Position numbers and translations under genes: made by a program
NCBI GenBank assembly: GCA_964596345.1
Contig: CAZQSZ010000003.1
Coordinates: 496,001-560,000, forward strand
DNA: 64,000 nt
Origin: CADEDV01 sp964596345
GTDB taxonomy: Bacteria; Bacteroidota; Bacteroidia; Chitinophagales; Chitinophagaceae
Direction: 5' to 3'
The notes under the pieces: model-generated
Told to the model about the DNA's origin: nothing
The model's database searches: none
The model's input: only the letters and a program-made list of their open reading frames with translations
Shown here: positions 51,014 to 59,216 of the stretch, in pieces
Layout: the number at the start of each line of letters is the position of its first letter
Numbering within the stretch: the stretch's first letter is position 1

Positions 51014-53761
51014 ATGCGGCAACTGTACAAAATTAGACCAAAATACCTGTTTAACGCCATCTGCACGGCTGCTATCTTATTCACAGTAACGTGGAAAACA
51101 GCGGCAACTGGTGTAACCGCTAAAATGTTTGACAGTCCTTTAACAACATGGCAGCAGCAACAGGATACCACGAAGAAGAAGCCGGTTGCCAAAGATTCCA
51201 CACAACAATTACAGATCATTGGTTCGGATACCACAAGGTTAAATCCTTTTGATACCACTAAAAAACAGGTGACCGATACTTTTTCACTGAAAATGTCCAA
51301 AGATTCATTGGATGCACCGGTGAAATACGAGGCAGAAGACTCGGTGGTGATCCTGATTGCGGCAAAGAAGATCATCCTGTATGGTAAAACACAAACTGAT
51401 TATAAAGACATCACCTTAAATGCGCCGCTAGTGGAACTGGATCAGCAAACTTCTATTCTCACCGCCATGCACAGCAAGGATAGCCTCGGCGTCGTAATGG
51501 AGGACGCCAAATTCAAACAGGGAGAAAATGAGTTTACCAGTGATACGATCAAGTTCAACTTCAAAACACAGCGAGGGTTAACTAAAAATACCATTACGCA
51601 GCAGCAGGAAATGTATATTCATGGAGAAGTGATAAAGAAAGTGGATGCCAGTACCACCTTTGTAAGCAGGGCCCAATTCACCACCTGTAACCTGGATGAA
51701 CCGCATTTCGCCTTTCGAACGAATAAGCTGAAAGTGATCAACCAGAAGCTGGCTGTATCAGGACCCACCCACCCGGAATTTGAAGGAGTGCCCGTGCCGG
51801 TCTATTTACCCTTTGGCTTTTTCCCGTTGAGCCAGGGCCGTCATTCCGGTCTGATCGCACCACAATTTGAAACGAATGAGCAAATGGGTATTGGTCTTGC
51901 CGGTTTGGGTTATTATAAAGTGATCAACCAGTACTGGGACATTGAAACAAGAGCCAATATCTATTCTTACGGCAGCTGGACATTGAATCTGAAACCCACT
52001 TACCGGGTCAGATACCGCTATGGCGGATCTTTTAATTTCAGTATCCAGAGTACCAAACAAAATTTCAAGGGTGATCCCGATTACCTGGCGAATAAGAGTT
52101 ACTACATTACCTGGAGTCATAGTGTTGACAGCCGGGCCCGGCCCGGGCAAACCTTTTCAGCCAATGTGAATGCCGGTTCCACCAAATACAACCAGCTGAT
52201 CCCAAACAATACAGTCCGGAATTTCCAGAACCAGTTAAGCTCCTCCATTGCTTATTCCAAAACCTGGAAGGATAAACCATTTAACCTTACCCTCAGCGCC
52301 AACCACAATCAGAATAATGCAACAAGACTCATTAGTGTGAGTTTGCCCGATGCCGGTTTTACCGTGAATACCTTGTATCCTTTCCAGAAAAAGAATTTTT
52401 CCGGCGAACAGAAATGGTATGAAAAATTAGGGATCGGGTATAACGGAACATTCCGTAACCAGGTTTCTTTCTACGATACGGCGTTTAATTTCCGCCAGCT
52501 ATTAGATACCCTGCAATGGGGTGCACAGCATAATATCCCCATCACTGTTTCTTTGCCCGCCCTGTTCGGTGGTGCATTGGTGGTGGCACCTTCTGTTTCT
52601 TATTCGCAGGTATGGATCGCACAGAAGACAAGAATGAAATGGAATACGGCCAAACAGAAATTAGATACTGTGAGCCGGGAAAAAGGATTATTCATTGACC
52701 AGACCATGCAATTCAGTATTGGTTTGAGTACGGCGATATTTGGTACCTATCAATTTAAAAAATCAAAAATTATTGCCATCCGTCATGTGATACGTCCAAC
52801 GCTGAGCTTGAATTATAAACCTGATCTGTCCAAAAAACATTATTATACGGATACGATCTATTCGGGGTATACCGGGAGATTGCATGAATTTACCGGGGCA
52901 TTATTCGGAGGATATGGAGAGGGACGAACGGGTGGGATGTCCTTCAACCTGGACAATAACCTGGAGATGAAAGTGAAAGCTAAAAGGGCAAAAGGGGATA
53001 CCACACAAGCACCGGAGCCTAAAAAAATCCGGCTGATCGATGGCTATGGTTTATCCACGGGCTATAATTTCCTGCGGGATTCCTTGAAGCTGGATTATAT
53101 CAGTCTTTATTTCAGGGCCAATATTTTTGAAAAGATCAATATCAGTGCGAATGGTACGCTTAACCCGTATAAAAGTGATTCCATCGGCAGGGATATTGAT
53201 AAGTATGCCTGGTCGGGTGGTAAGTTCTCCCCCGGTCGTTTAACATCGGGCAGTATTTCGATCAGCACCAGTTTCCAGAGTAAACCGAAGGATCAAAAGA
53301 AGGAGGACGAAAAGAAAAAGCAATTGCAGCAAAACCTGGAAAGCCCGGAACTGCGGGCCGATCAGCAACGGCTGCTGGATTATGCACGGCAAAATCCCAA
53401 TGAATTTGTAGATTTTAATATTCCCTGGCAGGTAACTTTATCTTATTCATTAAATTTTTACCAGCGGCTTCGTGCTGATTACAGCGGCTATGATAAAGAA
53501 TTCAGCTCCAACCTGAATTTCAGCGGCAGTTTCAACCTGACACCGAAATGGAATTTCAGTGTGAATGGTTATTATGATATTGACACGAAAGACCTGCAAA
53601 CCTTCACCATGTCCATTGCCCGGGAAATGCATTGCTGGCAAATGTCGATCAATGTTACACCGATCGGCTTGTACCGCTTTTTTAATATCAGCATCAGTCC
53701 TAAAGCATCGATGCTGCAGGATCTCCGCATCAACCGGACGAGATCATTTTACAGTTATTGA
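51014..53761 (+). CDS. lptD: LPS assembly protein LptD-like outer-membrane protein
   Basis: 915 residues from ATG at 51014; the longer frame starting at 50966 lies before the promoter box. Signal region FNAICTAAILFTVTWKTAA. The OstA-like periplasmic domain runs from about 105 to 270 (KIILYGKTQTDYKDITLNAPLVELD after removal of numbering offset, and FTTCNLDEPHFAFRTNKLKV). PVPVYLPFGFFPLSQGRHSGL near 260 is the LptD signature at the entry to the barrel. The remaining 600 residues are a strand-rich barrel. It inserts LPS into the outer leaflet. A charged, Lys/Glu-rich insertion near 770-790 is unusual. No lptE is visible. Confidence 0.88.
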   Translation: MRQLYKIRPKYLFNAICTAAILFTVTWKTAATGVTAKMFDSPLTTWQQQQDTTKKKPVAKDSTQQLQIIGSDTTRLNPFDTTKKQVTDTFSLKMSKDSLDAPVKYEAEDSVVILIAAKKIILYGKTQTDYKDITLNAPLVELDQQTSILTAMHSKDSLGVVMEDAKFKQGENEFTSDTIKFNFKTQRGLTKNTITQQQEMYIHGEVIKKVDASTTFVSRAQFTTCNLDEPHFAFRTNKLKVINQKLAVSGPTHPEFEGVPVPVYLPFGFFPLSQGRHSGLIAPQFETNEQMGIGLAGLGYYKVINQYWDIETRANIYSYGSWTLNLKPTYRVRYRYGGSFNFSIQSTKQNFKGDPDYLANKSYYITWSHSVDSRARPGQTFSANVNAGSTKYNQLIPNNTVRNFQNQLSSSIAYSKTWKDKPFNLTLSANHNQNNATRLISVSLPDAGFTVNTLYPFQKKNFSGEQKWYEKLGIGYNGTFRNQVSFYDTAFNFRQLLDTLQWGAQHNIPITVSLPALFGGALVVAPSVSYSQVWIAQKTRMKWNTAKQKLDTVSREKGLFIDQTMQFSIGLSTAIFGTYQFKKSKIIAIRHVIRPTLSLNYKPDLSKKHYYTDTIYSGYTGRLHEFTGALFGGYGEGRTGGMSFNLDNNLEMKVKAKRAKGDTTQAPEPKKIRLIDGYGLSTGYNFLRDSLKLDYISLYFRANIFEKINISANGTLNPYKSDSIGRDIDKYAWSGGKFSPGRLTSGSISISTSFQSKPKDQKKEDEKKKQLQQNLESPELRADQQRLLDYARQNPNEFVDFNIPWQVTLSYSLNFYQRLRADYSGYDKEFSSNLNFSGSFNLTPKWNFSVNGYYDIDTKDLQTFTMSIAREMHCWQMSINVTPIGLYRFFNISISPKASMLQDLRINRTRSFYSY

Positions 53762-53775
53762 TGGATTGAGAAAGT

Positions 53776-54513
53776 TTATTTGTAGTGACTGGTATAATAG
53801 GTCTTCATAATACCAGCTACTTTTTCTTTTAACTGCTCCACGGTTTGATTGTTAACTTCAACAGGTGGCAGGAAATGCATTTTTAATTGATGAGGGAGAA
53901 AGAAAAATGATTTATTGACCGGAACCGCCTTCTTTGTATTAAAAATAAGGGTCGGGATAATCGCGGTATTCGTTTCAACCGCCAGCTTGAAAGCCCCGTC
54001 ATAAAACTTTTTCAATGGTTCGTTGGTCCGGTTCCGGGTGCCTTCCGGGTAGATACACATATGCATTCCTTTTTTCAGCACATTTTTCATGTCTTCAAAA
54101 CTCTTGCGGCGGCTGGCATCACTGTTACGGTCAACCAGTACCGATCCTTTCCGGTAAAACCAGCCAAACAGCGGCACTTTGGCAAAGGATGTTTTGGCAA
54201 TCGTTTTATTGGCGCCCGGTACATACGGAGCTGATAAAGGAACATCGAGTAAGGAATTATGGTTGAAGGTGACGATATACGATCTTCCTTTTGCAAAGTT
54301 TTCTTTCCCTTTTATAGTAACAGGGCAACCGACTAACCGTAACCAGACATCCATCCATAGTTTGGCAATACGGATAAAGACGGCGGAGCCTTTCGGGTCA
54401 GGTAATAAATAAGTGATCATCGAGGGGATGAAGATCACAAGGAACGTTACTGCAAAACTTAGTATACCCCATACGGCCCAGATGCGTCCGAATATTTCTT
54501 TTATAATTCTCAT
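53776..54513 (-). CDS. plsC: 1-acyl-sn-glycerol-3-phosphate acyltransferase
   Basis: 245 residues. The N-terminal membrane helix is at about 13-36. The HX4D motif is at His 85 and Asp 90 (FNHNSLLDV), and the substrate-binding FPEGTR-type motif appears as YPEGTRNRTNE near 153. The enzyme adds the second acyl chain in phosphatidic acid synthesis at the membrane. It is the last gene of a unit ung-GNAT-plsC, five bases after the GNAT gene, and convergent with lptD. Confidence 0.92.
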   Translation of the reverse strand: MRIIKEIFGRIWAVWGILSFAVTFLVIFIPSMITYLLPDPKGSAVFIRIAKLWMDVWLRLVGCPVTIKGKENFAKGRSYIVTFNHNSLLDVPLSAPYVPGANKTIAKTSFAKVPLFGWFYRKGSVLVDRNSDASRRKSFEDMKNVLKKGMHMCIYPEGTRNRTNEPLKKFYDGAFKLAVETNTAIIPTLIFNTKKAVPVNKSFFFLPHQLKMHFLPPVEVNNQTVEQLKEKVAGIMKTYYTSHYK

Positions 54514-54518
54514 GTGGC

Positions 54519-55100
54519 TTAAAAGTCTTTAAAGATAGTGGCTTTCAATTCCGGCCATTCATTTTTCAATACACTATAATAAATGGAAGTTCTGCGGCGG
54601 TTATTCCACATTTTCATATGGCTGCGTAAAATACCTTCTTCTATTCCGCCCACATTTTGTAATCCTTTCCGGGCTCTTGCATTCTGTTCGTCTGTCTTGA
54701 ATTCGATCCGTTCAAAATCCATGACATCAAAAGCGTACCGCATCATCGCAAACTTAGCATGTTTGTTCAGACCTGTGCTGCGAAAGGCAGGTGCCAGCCA
54801 GCTCCAGCCGATCTCGGCCCGCAGATCATACATAGAAATATTGCCCAGGCTGCTGCTGCCGGCGATCTGGCCTGTTTGCTTATCTATAATTGTGAAGGGC
54901 CGTCTGGTATTGGCTGCTTTTTCGGCAAAGGCAATTTCAAACCAGCGCTGTAACTGCACGGGGTCAGCCAGGTTCAAAGAAAAATAATACCACATCTCCC
55001 CGTCCTGCTGCGCCAGTTGCAGCATGGCAGGGTAGTCAGTAACATTTAAAGGTCTTAATAAGGCTTTACCTGTTTCTACAGTAAGGTCTGCAGGTATCAT
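54519..55100 (-). CDS. GNAT family N-acetyltransferase (RimJ/RimL type)
   Basis: 193 residues. GKALLRPLNVTDYPAMLQLA is the usual N-terminal strand and helix. FTIIDKQTGQIAGSSSLGNI and RAEIGWSWLAPAFRSTGLNKHAKFAMM give the acetyl-CoA-binding part, and FKTDEQNARARKGLQNVGG the last helix, all in the order of RimJ/RimL-like enzymes. It transfers acetyl to an amino group of a protein N-terminus or small molecule; the substrate is unknown. The stop is 5 bases from plsC and the start is 25 bases from ung. Confidence 0.88.
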   Translation of the reverse strand: MIPADLTVETGKALLRPLNVTDYPAMLQLAQQDGEMWYYFSLNLADPVQLQRWFEIAFAEKAANTRRPFTIIDKQTGQIAGSSSLGNISMYDLRAEIGWSWLAPAFRSTGLNKHAKFAMMRYAFDVMDFERIEFKTDEQNARARKGLQNVGGIEEGILRSHMKMWNNRRRTSIYYSVLKNEWPELKATIFKDF

Positions 55101-55125
55101 CTTTACTTGTTTTAGTGTTCAATAA

Positions 55126-55797
55126 TTATAATTGCCAGTCCACCGGGTCAATTCCTTTACTCATCAGCCAGGCATTGGCTTTTGAAAAATGTTTGCATCC
55201 CAAAAATCCATTATGTGCCGATAATGGAGAGGGGTGTGCTGCTTTCAGCACCAGGTGTTTGGTTTCATCAATCAGTATTTTTTTATCCTGTGCAAATTTG
55301 CCCCATAATAAGAACACCACCTGTTCTTTTTGTTCCGATATTTTTTTGATCACGGTATCTGTAAAAGTAGCCCAGCCAATTTTTGCATGGCTCATGGGCT
55401 CACCGGCCCGTACGGTCAGGGAAGCATTTAATAAAAAGACTCCTTGCTGTGCCCAATGTGTAAGATTGCCATGATTGGGGATCGTGATACCAATATCATC
55501 ATGCAGTTCTTTAAAGATATTAACCAGCGAAGGCGGGGGAGCGATGCCTTTTTGCACCGAAAAACAAAGTCCGTGGGCCTGGCCGGGACCATGATAAGGG
55601 TCTTGTCCGAGTATCACCACTTTTACGTTATCAATGGGAGTGGTATCAAAGGCATTGAAGATAAAGGGCCCTGGCGGGTAGATCGTTTTACCCTGAGTTC
55701 GCTCTGTTTTCAGGTGCAGGACGATCTGCTGAAAATAGGGCTTGCTGAACTCGTCTTTCAACAGTTCTTTCCAGCTGGTTTCTATTTTTACATCCAT
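55126..55797 (-). CDS. ung: uracil-DNA glycosylase
   Basis: 223 residues, full length for family 1. VVILGQDPYHGPGQAHGLCFSV carries the water-activating Asp 66. VFLLNASLTVRAGEPMSH is the uracil pocket, and AAHPSPLSAHNGFLGCKHFS the DNA-minor-groove loop with the catalytic His. It removes uracil from DNA as the first step of base-excision repair. It is the first gene of the small unit with the GNAT and plsC and is divergent from tRNA-Arg. Confidence 0.97.
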   Translation of the reverse strand: MDVKIETSWKELLKDEFSKPYFQQIVLHLKTERTQGKTIYPPGPFIFNAFDTTPIDNVKVVILGQDPYHGPGQAHGLCFSVQKGIAPPPSLVNIFKELHDDIGITIPNHGNLTHWAQQGVFLLNASLTVRAGEPMSHAKIGWATFTDTVIKKISEQKEQVVFLLWGKFAQDKKILIDETKHLVLKAAHPSPLSAHNGFLGCKHFSKANAWLMSKGIDPVDWQL

Positions 55798-55808
55798 TAT
55801 AAATAGCC

Positions 55809-55839
55809 TTTGGCTGCAAGCTAAAAAAAATTATCTTTG
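55809..55839 (+). promoter_or_regulatory. promoter of tRNA-Arg
   Basis: TTTG (55809-55812), 19 bases, TATCTTTG (55832-55839), full match to the Bacteroidota consensus. The tRNA starts 18 bases further on. Confidence 0.75.
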
Positions 55840-55856
55840 CCGCTCTTTAATAAAAA

Positions 55857-55930
55857 GGTCCGGTAGCTCAGTTGAATAGAGCAACTGCCTTCTAAGCAGT
55901 AGGTCATTGGTTTGAATCCAATCCGGATCA
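55857..55930 (+). tRNA. tRNA-Arg (TCT)
   Basis: 74 bases with a complete cloverleaf: acceptor GGTCCGG / CCGGATC, D stem GCTC / GAGC, anticodon stem ACTGC / GCAGT with loop CTTCTAA (anticodon TCT at 55891-55893), T stem ATTGG / CCAAT with loop TTTGAAT, discriminator A. CCA is not encoded. It reads AGA codons. It is expressed alone, between a consensus promoter and a terminator. Confidence 0.95.
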
Positions 55931-55935
55931 CGAAG

Positions 55936-55955
55936 CGTTCAGTGTATACTGAACG
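55936..55955 (+). terminator. terminator of tRNA-Arg
   Basis: CGTTCAGT-GTAT-ACTGAACG followed by seven T. Confidence 0.9.
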
Positions 55956-55967
55956 TTTTTTTGTTTG

Positions 55968-56486
55968 TTACATACCCGGTAATCTGAATCCGTCTAAAAA
56001 CACATTCAGTTTTTGTTCCGGTAGTTCTTTCAGGCTGTTGCCATACAATACAGCGATGTAGTTACCATCTGTCCAGGCTTTGATCTTCCAGTTACGGTTC
56101 TCCCCGTCTTTCCAGTAATCTATAACCCCGGTTGTTTTTTCGTTGTCTTTCAGCTTATGCCCCTTGCCATAACCGGCGGCCTGCCGTACATTGAAATCGG
56201 CTTTAAGGAAATCAAGGTAAGAGATCATTAGTTCTTCGGCTTTGTCCAACTGTTCCACCGGGTTCAGCAGTTTAATGCAAATCACACCATAGGTGACATC
56301 AGCATTGATACATTCTCCCGTATAGACTTTAGAAGAATCTTCACTATAGTCAGACAGAAAGCCTTTCACATCACAGTACATATATACCGAGCAGCCGGAA
56401 TTACTGATGGGATATTTTTTTAAGCCCTGTGCCGCGGTGGTGGCGATAAACAGGAAGGATACTGCAATAAAAAACAAGCTCCGCAT
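55968..56486 (-). CDS. small secreted protein of unknown function
   Basis: 172 residues. Signal peptide to about residue 19 (FFIAVSFLFIATTAAQ). The mature protein has one Cys pair region (SNSGCSVYMYCDVKGFLSD) near 28 and an acidic first half. The C-terminal WKIKAWTDGNYIAVLYGNSL suggests beta structure. I do not recognise a family. It is convergent with the tRNA-Arg transcript and has no operon partner. Confidence 0.7.
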   Translation of the reverse strand: MRSLFFIAVSFLFIATTAAQGLKKYPISNSGCSVYMYCDVKGFLSDYSEDSSKVYTGECINADVTYGVICIKLLNPVEQLDKAEELMISYLDFLKADFNVRQAAGYGKGHKLKDNEKTTGVIDYWKDGENRNWKIKAWTDGNYIAVLYGNSLKELPEQKLNVFLDGFRLPGM

Positions 56487-56598
56487 AAAAAGAATTTAGA
56501 TAAAGATAACGGATGCGTGAGATTAAAAAACAAGTGCTGCCAGGCAAAGCTCATGAAGAGCCGCTATACTCTTTTATCATTTTTTCTACTCCAACACG

Positions 56599-56606
56599 TA
56601 GCTTTG
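56599..56606 (+). promoter_or_regulatory. -7 box of hutH
   Basis: TAGCTTTG, ending 7 bases before the hutH ATG. With a start point about 7 bases downstream of the box the mRNA would be leaderless or nearly so. No clear -33 TTTG. Confidence 0.45.
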
Positions 56607-56613
56607 CAAGGCT

Positions 56614-58170
56614 ATGCCAATAACATTTAACTACGGAATTGACACACTGACCACTTCAACAGCACTGGCTATTGCCGCCGGCACCGTGAAGGGAGTGCTG
56701 AATGAAGAAGCTGTCCGCAAGGTAAAAGCCAGCCAGCAGCATGTGCAACAGATCGTGGATACGAATAAAACCGTGTATGGAGTGAACACAGGGTTTGGTA
56801 TCCTGGCCAATACAGCTATTTCCAAAGAAGATACGGCCACCCTCCAGTATAAAATATTACAAAGCCATAGTGTGGGAGTGGGTGACCCCATTCCAATGGA
56901 AGTGGCCAAGCTGATGATGATCACCAAAGTGCATGCACTGGCGCAAGGATATAGTGGTGTACAATTATCAACATTAGAACGGATCACCTGGCATATCGAA
57001 AACAATGTGATCCCGGTGGTGCCGGAAAAAGGCAGTGTGGGAGCCAGCGGCGACCTGGCACCCCTGAGTCATTTGTTTTTACCATTGATTGGTTTAGGAC
57101 AATGCTATTATAAAGGCACCATCGCAGATACCGGGTATTGGATGCAGGACGCCGGCATTAAGCCTGTACAATTAGGGCCGAAGGAAGGATTAGCATTGAT
57201 CAATGGCACGCAATTCATTTTATCTTTTGCGGTGAAGGCCGTGCAACGGATGCACAATTGTCTCGAAGCAGCGGATATTATCGGGGCCATGAGCCTGGAA
57301 GCTCTTACCGGTACCAAAGCCCCCTTTGATGAACGATTACATGAACTCCGCCCTTTCAATGGGAATAAATTAGTAGCACAACGGTTACGGTCATTACTCC
57401 ATGGTTCCGATATCATGCAAAGTCATGTGGATTGCGGCAGGGTGCAGGATCCTTACAGTTTACGCTGCATGCCGCAGGTTCACGGGGCTTCAAGAAATGC
57501 ATGGCTGCATTTAAAGGAGCTGACCGAAATTGAACTGAATGCGGTAACAGATAACCCGGTCATACTGGGTGCTGATGATACGATCAGCGGCGGTAATTTT
57601 CATGGACAGCCGCTGGCCCTGCCATTGGATTATTGTTGTTTTGCCGCCGCCGAGATCGGGAATATCAGTGACCGCCGTTGTTATTTATTACTGGAAGGTA
57701 AATGGGGCTTGCCCATGTTGCTGATGAAAGATGTGGGACTGAACAGTGGCTTTATGATACCGCAATACACCACGGCTGCATTGGTCACTGAAAATAAAAC
57801 CCTTTGTTTCCCGGCCAGTGCAGATAGCATCCCCACTTCACTCGGGCAGGAAGATCATGTGAGTATGGGCAGTATCAGCGGACGCAAGCTCAACCGGGTA
57901 TTGGACAATTTGGAATTCATCCTGGCGATCGAATTATTATCTGCCTGCCAGGCGATAGAATTCCGAAGACCTTTGAAGAGTTCAGAATTATTAGAGTTTG
58001 CCCATGACTATGTAAGAGAGTTTGTAGGCTTTGCCAGTGAAGACCGCATTTTTGCTGATGATATCAACAAAGTGTCGGGCATCATCAAAGACTTTTCTTT
58101 CGTGGAGAAAGTAAATGCTTTTGCCGCCTCCAAAAATATTCAGCTGAACAGTGGATTTACATCATTCTGA
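56614..58170 (+). CDS. hutH: histidine ammonia-lyase
   Basis: 518 residues. The enzyme turns histidine into urocanate and ammonia. The MIO prosthetic group forms from Ala 144-Ser 145-Gly 146 in GSVGASGDLAPLSH. NTGFG near 58 is the catalytic Tyr loop (YGVNTGFG), and LINGTQ near 195 and NFHGQPLALPLDY near 328 are further active-site blocks. Length and motifs are those of HutH rather than phenylalanine or tyrosine lyases, though MIO lyases are hard to tell apart; hutU at 59217 supports HutH. Confidence 0.93.
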   Translation: MPITFNYGIDTLTTSTALAIAAGTVKGVLNEEAVRKVKASQQHVQQIVDTNKTVYGVNTGFGILANTAISKEDTATLQYKILQSHSVGVGDPIPMEVAKLMMITKVHALAQGYSGVQLSTLERITWHIENNVIPVVPEKGSVGASGDLAPLSHLFLPLIGLGQCYYKGTIADTGYWMQDAGIKPVQLGPKEGLALINGTQFILSFAVKAVQRMHNCLEAADIIGAMSLEALTGTKAPFDERLHELRPFNGNKLVAQRLRSLLHGSDIMQSHVDCGRVQDPYSLRCMPQVHGASRNAWLHLKELTEIELNAVTDNPVILGADDTISGGNFHGQPLALPLDYCCFAAAEIGNISDRRCYLLLEGKWGLPMLLMKDVGLNSGFMIPQYTTAALVTENKTLCFPASADSIPTSLGQEDHVSMGSISGRKLNRVLDNLEFILAIELLSACQAIEFRRPLKSSELLEFAHDYVREFVGFASEDRIFADDINKVSGIIKDFSFVEKVNAFAASKNIQLNSGFTSF

Positions 58171-58386
58171 AGGCGAACAGCCGCAGGCAGTTTTTTAAAT
58201 CATCTCACCTAACCTCTCCTAAAGGAGAGGAACAGCGCACAGCCCCGCTTATTGAATACCCTGTATTTTTTGGAAATGTCTTCTATGGTAATTTCTGCAT
58301 TTAATCTGTGTGAATCCGTGTAACCTGCCTGCCATCCCTTCGGCAGGTAAACCGGCAGGCAGGTCTGTGGCTACACATTTTGTGGC
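58171..58386. repeat. intergenic hairpin repeats between hutH and deoD
   Basis: No gene. CCTCTCC-TAAA-GGAGAGG (58213-58230) belongs to a family also present at 60968-60984 and 62196-62211. ACCTGCCTGCC ... GGCAGGCAGGT (58323-58364) is the same family as the hairpin at 5181. Between them lies a short piece (AATCTGTGTGAATCCGTGTA) related to the tandem repeat near 3600. The first hairpin may end the hutH transcript. Confidence 0.6.
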
Positions 58387-59094
58387 TTACAGTTGTATTC
58401 CCGCTTCCAGTGCCAGCTTCATCATCGGCAACAGGGATTTCTCCCGCTGGTCGGCAGAAATTTTTTCATGCGTGGGAATGATATCCGATACTGTAAGAAG
58501 GGTAGCAGCATTTTTCCCCAGGTATTTCGCATTGGCAAACAAAGCAAATGCTTCCATCTCCACCGCCAGGCAGTTGTTGGCAGCAGCCACTTTCGGCATC
58601 TTAGGATCTTTCCGGTAAAAGATATCACTGGAATGGATATTACAATTCCGGACAGGCATCTCCAGTGCCTTTGCAGTTTGCTTGATGACCTTGAACGCTT
58701 TTCCCTGGTGGCGGATCAGTGCATCTTTGATACCCCAGGCATATTTCGCAAACGTGGATTCGCTGGCAGCATTATCAACATTCACCAGGTCAAATAATTT
58801 CAGTTTGGTGGTATAAGCACCACAGGTACCGATACGGATGATGGTATCCACTTCGTATTCGGTAAAGAGTTCGTAGGAATAGATACCAATGGAAGGGCAG
58901 CCCATGCCACTGGCACCAACTGAAATAGGTTGGCCATTATAAGTGCCCGTAAAGAAATAGATATTCCGGGTCTGGCTCACCCGTTTCACATCCTGTAAAA
59001 AGTTATCGGCAATATATTTGGCCCGTAACGGATCGCCGGGTAATAAGACCGTCTTTGCAATATCTCCTTGCTGTGCACTGATGTGGATACTCAT
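58387..59094 (-). CDS. deoD: purine nucleoside phosphorylase, DeoD type
   Basis: 235 residues, full length. TVLLPGDPLRAKYIADNFL near 16 holds the phosphate-binding Arg, GTYNGQPISVGASGMGCPSIGIY near 50 and RIGTCGA near 86 the purine pocket, and NCLAVEMEAFALFANA near 174 the ribose-binding Met-Glu. TVSDII near 200 has the catalytic Asp position. It splits purine nucleosides with phosphate in the cytoplasm. It is on the opposite strand between hutH and hutU and has no visible link to histidine breakdown. Confidence 0.95.
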   Translation of the reverse strand: MSIHISAQQGDIAKTVLLPGDPLRAKYIADNFLQDVKRVSQTRNIYFFTGTYNGQPISVGASGMGCPSIGIYSYELFTEYEVDTIIRIGTCGAYTTKLKLFDLVNVDNAASESTFAKYAWGIKDALIRHQGKAFKVIKQTAKALEMPVRNCNIHSSDIFYRKDPKMPKVAAANNCLAVEMEAFALFANAKYLGKNAATLLTVSDIIPTHEKISADQREKSLLPMMKLALEAGIQL

Positions 59095-59216
59095 GTGGTA
59101 AATTTGATAAGGATGAAGATATTAATTTATTGGAGAATAACGACTTTTGTGGTTCAACACAGAGACACAGAAGACACAGAGTTCACAAAGGCTTTGTTTC
59201 TTAAAAAAACTAAATT

